Source of the DNA: UBA5359 sp028699365 [NCBI: bacterium] | Lineage (GTDB): Bacteria > UBP13 > UBA5359 | Length of the DNA: 9,758 nucleotides | Assembly: GCA_028699365.1 (NCBI GenBank) | Contig: JAQVUQ010000074.1 | Location: 1 to 9,758, forward strand | Reading direction: 5' to 3' | Shown: piece by piece, positions 7,272-9,758 of the stretch | Numbering within the stretch: the stretch's first letter is position 1 | Layout of the letters: each line of letters opens with the position of its first letter | Position numbers and translations under genes: made by a program | The notes under the pieces: generated by a model | The model's database searches: none | The model's input: only the letters and a program-made list of their open reading frames with translations | What the model was told of the DNA's origin: nothing

Positions 7272-7300
7272 ATTTTAGGTATTCTTCCGCATAATGTCAA
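7272..7300 (-). promoter_or_regulatory. Near-consensus sigma70-type promoter of the abiE-like operon
   Basis: Read on the minus strand, TTGACA (plus positions 7295-7300) is followed by exactly 17 bases and TAAAAT (7272-7277), matching 11 of 12 consensus bases. Transcription would begin near 7264-7265, about 3 bases before the ATG at 7259-7261, so the mRNA would be essentially leaderless. CAAGAC (plus strand) occurs at 7298-7303, overlapping the -35 box, and again at 7313-7318, a possible site for autoregulation. Confidence 0.7.
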
Positions 7301-7376
7301 GACGGAGGCGTACAAGACAACAGGAATGATTCGGGCTGACTGGTTTTTGAGAAGTAGTCACAGCGGACTTGGCAGG

Positions 7377-8234
7377 CTATTTTTGAATACTGTCTTGGGA
7401 GCGATATTCTCTGGGCGCACATCCGTAATATGCCTTGAAAACCTTCCTGAAGTAGGAACTGTCGACAAAGCCCGCTGCCTGTGCCACTTCGGATATATTC
7501 AAGCGGTAATCCGACAGCAGCCTGGCGGCGTTCTGCATGCGCACTTCATTGATATAGCTTGAGAGGGTAAAGCCGCTCTCCTGGCTGAAGACATGCGATA
7601 GATAGTATGTGCTGATATTCAGGGCGACGGCGATCTCCTCCAGAGATACCGGGCGGTGAAATTCTCTTTGAATATAGTTTCTGGCTTCGTTCATAATCCA
7701 GGCACGTCTGTCTGAGCCTGCTGTCGTGGATGAGTGAGCGCTGCTGCCTGCATGGATGGAAGCTTCCTGACAGAGATAGCAGATAATTCTCAACAGAGAT
7801 GCAGCTACCAACTCACGGTTGAGAGGCAGGCCCAGGACAAAATCCTGGTAGAGGGTGTGAAACTCGGAGGCAATCTTCTGCCGGGCACTCGGGCTGCGAG
7901 CGATTAATTGTGATGGATTAAAGTGTTTTAACAGACCGGTCTCTCCGGCCCAATGGAACTGGGCCAGGTATACTTCAAAGGGTTTGTCTTTGGCAAAATC
8001 ATCGCGGTGAGGTACGTTTGAGGGAGTGTAAACGGTATCGCCTTCACCGGCTGAAACGGTGAATTCTGCTGTCCTGACCTCAACGCTACCTTGCAGTATG
8101 AACATAAGCTCTGTACAGGAATCAGTATGCTCTTCCCTGGCCCACATCACATCGAAGTTGGAACGTCCGATGGAAACGGGTATGGGTAAGACCAGATTAT
8201 CGAATTCCGTAAGCATACTTTTATTATTGTGCAT
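7377..8234 (-). CDS. AraC-family transcriptional regulator with N-terminal cupin sensor
   Basis: A protein of about 285 residues from ATG 8234. An AraC-type cupin covers residues about 33-96 (REEHTDSCTELMFILQGSVEV, then GDTVYTPSNVPHRDD). The C-terminal 100 residues (about 180-279) form the double helix-turn-helix of the family: SLEEIAVALNISTYYLSHVF with QESGFTLSSYINEVRMQNAA, then ISEVAQAAGFVDSSYFRKVF and the ending GCAPREYR. Members usually activate neighbouring sugar genes in response to a ligand. The start is uncertain: TTG 8321, ATG 8249, ATG 8234 and ATG 8216 are in frame, none with a strong ribosome binding site. AGG four bases before 8234 slightly favours it, and the extension from 8321 looks unlike the family and covers a palindrome. 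The gene diverges from the aminotransferase gene at 8401, the usual arrangement for a regulator and its target. Confidence 0.87.
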   Translation of the reverse strand: MHNNKSMLTEFDNLVLPIPVSIGRSNFDVMWAREEHTDSCTELMFILQGSVEVRTAEFTVSAGEGDTVYTPSNVPHRDDFAKDKPFEVYLAQFHWAGETGLLKHFNPSQLIARSPSARQKIASEFHTLYQDFVLGLPLNRELVAASLLRIICYLCQEASIHAGSSAHSSTTAGSDRRAWIMNEARNYIQREFHRPVSLEEIAVALNISTYYLSHVFSQESGFTLSSYINEVRMQNAARLLSDYRLNISEVAQAAGFVDSSYFRKVFKAYYGCAPREYRSQDSIQK

Positions 8235-8296
8235 CAAGCCTGCAACCATATAAGTTGATGATATATATAAAAGTTCTGTGCGTGTTTCCCATATCC

Positions 8297-8317
8297 TGCA
8301 ATATGAATCATACTGCA
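8297..8317. repeat. 21-base near-perfect palindrome between the araC-like and aminotransferase genes
   Basis: Left arm TGCAATATGA (8297-8306) and right arm TCATACTGCA (8308-8317) pair at 9 of 10 positions around the central A at 8307; the exception is A8301 with C8313. The centre is about 62 bases before the predicted start from the first -10 box, a position typical for an activator. It is a candidate operator. AraC proteins more often bind direct repeats, so another regulator is possible. Confidence 0.45.
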
Positions 8318-8331
8318 ACAAACTCCCCTTA

Positions 8332-8377
8332 TTGACAACATTTTCTATCTTGTCCGTATAATCGGTAAAGGTATAAT
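8332..8377 (+). promoter_or_regulatory. Tandem promoters of the DegT-family aminotransferase gene
   Basis: P1: TTGACA at 8332-8337 and TATAAT at 8357-8362, with a long 19-base spacer. P2: TTGTCC at 8350-8355 and TATAAT at 8372-8377, with a 16-base spacer. The two perfect -10 boxes are parts of a GTATAATC repeat (8356-8363 and 8371-8378) with a 15-base period. The non-ideal spacing or -35 box of each fits dependence on an activator. Starts are expected near 8369 and 8384. Confidence 0.6.
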
Positions 8378-8400
8378 CTAAGGCAGAGGGAGTGATTTAC

Positions 8401-9687
8401 ATGCAGGAACTGGCAATTTACGGCGGAGTGAAAACTATTCAACCGGGAGAGGTGAAACCATGGCCGCCGGTGGATGAGACGGATGAAAAGATGGTGCTGG
8501 ATGCCCTGTATGCTGAGGTCCAGAGCCGGGGCAAACACAATCTGGAATTTGAGAAAGAGTTTGCCGCCTGGAACGGCAACCAATATGCGGTTTTCACCAA
8601 CAGCGGTACGGCGGCGTTGCACATGTGCATTGCCGGATGCGGCATAGGAGCCGGAGATCATGTGCTGGTGACGTCCTATTCCTGGAGTTCCAGCGCCACC
8701 TGTATTCTGCACCATGATGCTATTCCCATATTTGTGGATATAGATTTCGATACTTTTCTGATAGACCCGGACAAGATAGAGGCTGCCATCACGCCGCGCA
8801 CCAAGGCTATTGTTGTAGTCCAACTGCACGGGCTTTGTGCCGATATGGATGCCATCAACGCCATTGCCGCCAAGCATAACCTTTATGTGATAGAGGACGC
8901 CTGCCAGGCTCATGGTGCTGCCTATAAGGGCAGAAAGGCCGGCACTATGGGGCATTGCGCCGCCTTCTCGCTGAACCAGAACAAGTGTCTCAGCTCAGGT
9001 GAAGGGGGCATATTCGTCACCGACGATGAAGAGGTTTACAACAACGCTTGTAAACTATGGAGCTTTGGCGAAACAGCCCGGCCCGAGCAGTCACGTGATT
9101 ACCATGCTTATGCACTGGGCTGGATGTACCGCAATAATGAACTGACAGCCGCTTTTGCCAGAGGCCAGTTGAAGAAATACGATTATTACTTTGATACCCT
9201 GCGGGCCAACGGGGATTACCTGCAGGAAAATCTTGGCGGCATCAAGGGGCTGCTGCAACCTTATGTTCCCTCCGAATGCGTGCATAACTGGTATAATTAC
9301 AACCTGAGGCTTGATTTTGACGCGTTGGATGTCAGGGAAGATCGCAGTCTCTTTCGGGATGCGGTTTGCACCGCCATTGCCGCCGAGGGAGTGTCCTGCA
9401 TGGTCTGGCAACGTTTTATTCTGCCGGAGATGACCGTCTTTCGTGCTAAGAATGCTTACGGCCATGGCTATCCATGGAGCATTCCAGGTGCAGATGAAGG
9501 CGTTGATTACACACCGGAGAATTACCCCAATGCACTCCGCTACAGCGAGTGTCACATGTCCGTAGTTCAAACTTTGCGTGCACCCAACGGCCTGGAGATA
9601 GCTGCTAAGGTGGTTGCTGCAATCAGGAAAGTATTCAATAATATTGACAGGATCCACCCGGACAGGATCCTGCAAAAAGTAGGATAA
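8401..9687 (+). CDS. DegT/DnrJ/EryC1/StrS-family PLP-dependent aminotransferase
   Basis: A 428-residue fold-type I aminotransferase of the sugar-aminotransferase (DegT) family, which transfers an amino group, usually from Glu or Gln, to keto-sugars or ketocyclitols. Visible motifs: the opening ELAIYGGVKT; phosphate-binding TNSGTAALHM; SYSWSSSATCILHHDAIPIF; VIEDACQAHGA with the Asp that contacts the pyridine nitrogen; and SLNQNKCLSSGEGG, with Lys195 the Schiff-base lysine and Gly200-Glu201-Gly202-Gly203 after it. The length is normal for the family and the motifs are intact. ATG 8401 is chosen over GTG 8392 because GAGGGAG (8386-8392) stands 8 bases before it. The substrate cannot be read from the sequence. 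An AraC-type regulator upstream and another gene 51 bases downstream suggest a catabolic amino-sugar or cyclitol operon rather than antibiotic synthesis, but this is inference. Confidence 0.92.
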   Translation: MQELAIYGGVKTIQPGEVKPWPPVDETDEKMVLDALYAEVQSRGKHNLEFEKEFAAWNGNQYAVFTNSGTAALHMCIAGCGIGAGDHVLVTSYSWSSSATCILHHDAIPIFVDIDFDTFLIDPDKIEAAITPRTKAIVVVQLHGLCADMDAINAIAAKHNLYVIEDACQAHGAAYKGRKAGTMGHCAAFSLNQNKCLSSGEGGIFVTDDEEVYNNACKLWSFGETARPEQSRDYHAYALGWMYRNNELTAAFARGQLKKYDYYFDTLRANGDYLQENLGGIKGLLQPYVPSECVHNWYNYNLRLDFDALDVREDRSLFRDAVCTAIAAEGVSCMVWQRFILPEMTVFRAKNAYGHGYPWSIPGADEGVDYTPENYPNALRYSECHMSVVQTLRAPNGLEIAAKVVAAIRKVFNNIDRIHPDRILQKVG

Positions 9688-9697
9688 GGTAATTGCC

Positions 9698-9742
9698 ATG
9701 AAATCCAAGACTATTATGGCCGGATGGGAGAATAGATCATGA
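9698..9742 (+). CDS. Possible 14-residue leader peptide overlapping the next gene start
   Basis: ATG 9698 with AAGG (9686-9689) eight bases before it opens the peptide MKSKTIMAGWENRS, which ends at TGA 9740-9742. That stop overlaps the next ATG (9739-9741) as ATGA, the usual signature of translational coupling. It may be a real coupling peptide, or a chance ORF in the 51-base gap. Composition gives no functional hint. Confidence 0.3.
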   Translation: MKSKTIMAGWENRS

Positions 9743-9758
9743 AGTTATCGATGATGAC
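9739..9758 (+). CDS. Start of a further gene of the aminotransferase operon (3' truncated by window edge)
   Basis: ATG 9739 follows GGGAG (9726-9730) at an 8-base spacing, and the frame is open to the window end, giving MKLSMM. Many TIM-barrel sugar phosphate isomerase/epimerase proteins begin in a similar way, but six residues are too few to assign a family. It is probably co-transcribed with the aminotransferase gene. Confidence 0.5.

Noticed and set aside
7262-7315. N-terminal extension of the AbiEi-like protein from TTG 7315
   Set aside because: It would include the -10 and -35 boxes of its own promoter and precedes the natural start of the domain; ATG 7261 fits better.
7322-7362. Possible terminator hairpin after the AraC gene
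   Set aside because: Only an imperfect GCTGACT/AGTCACAGC pairing is present, without a T-run on the minus strand.
7143-7562. Plus-strand open frame spanning the abiE promoter and the end of the AraC gene
   Set aside because: It crosses two well-supported minus-strand genes and a promoter, and its sequence is not protein-like.
1-9758. tRNA, rRNA, CRISPR array, insertion sequence or riboswitch
   Set aside because: No regularly spaced repeats, terminal inverted repeats, transposase motifs or cloverleaf-like segments were seen; all gaps between genes are shorter than 200 bases.

Overview
The window holds an accessory-type stretch of a bacterial chromosome, moderately GC-rich apart from one AT-richer block. 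The best taxonomic clue is the secreted pseudopilin at 263-976. It combines a type IV prepilin N-terminus continuing into [16 protein letters not shown] with a C-terminal H-X9-DG motif, a form I associate mainly with Armatimonadota, where such paralogs are numerous; Planctomycetota and Lentisphaerota relatives usually carry other sequences at this point. The assignment to Armatimonadota, or a neighbouring phylum with the same protein style, is an inference.

Layout. (1) 1-131: the C-terminal tail of an unidentified gene. (2) 132-5218, plus strand: the pseudopilin, a large secreted protein of 993 residues that resembles GH71/GH99-like glycoside hydrolases and ends in a LamG-type lectin fold, then a GntR-type regulator with a LacI-like sensor domain. 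This reads as a polysaccharide or glycan utilisation unit with a local regulator. (3) 5233-7261, minus strand: a two-gene AbiE-type (type IV) toxin-antitoxin or abortive-infection module, in the order AbiEi-like antitoxin then AbiEii-like nucleotidyltransferase. It has its own near-consensus promoter that seems to produce an almost leaderless transcript. It is visibly more AT-rich than its neighbours and lies convergent to the regulator, consistent with horizontal acquisition. (4) 7377-8234, minus strand: an AraC-family regulator, divergent from (5) 8401-9687, plus strand: a DegT/DnrJ/EryC1/StrS-family PLP aminotransferase with tandem promoters and an upstream palindrome. The aminotransferase is followed by a possible 14-codon ORF overlapping the start of a further gene that runs off the window, so it looks like the first gene of a sugar-metabolism operon controlled by the AraC protein.

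Most unusual points: the AbiEii-like toxin has a C-terminal domain resembling WYL ligand-sensing domains; the AbiE promoter is near-consensus and apparently leaderless; the GntR-type regulator starts at TTG directly behind an eight-G tract whose length decides whether an upstream ATG is in frame; and several well-formed inverted or direct repeats sit in promoter regions (159-178, 218-239, 8297-8317). No RNA genes, CRISPR arrays, insertion sequences or convincing intrinsic terminators were seen. No gene-free stretch exceeds 300 bases.
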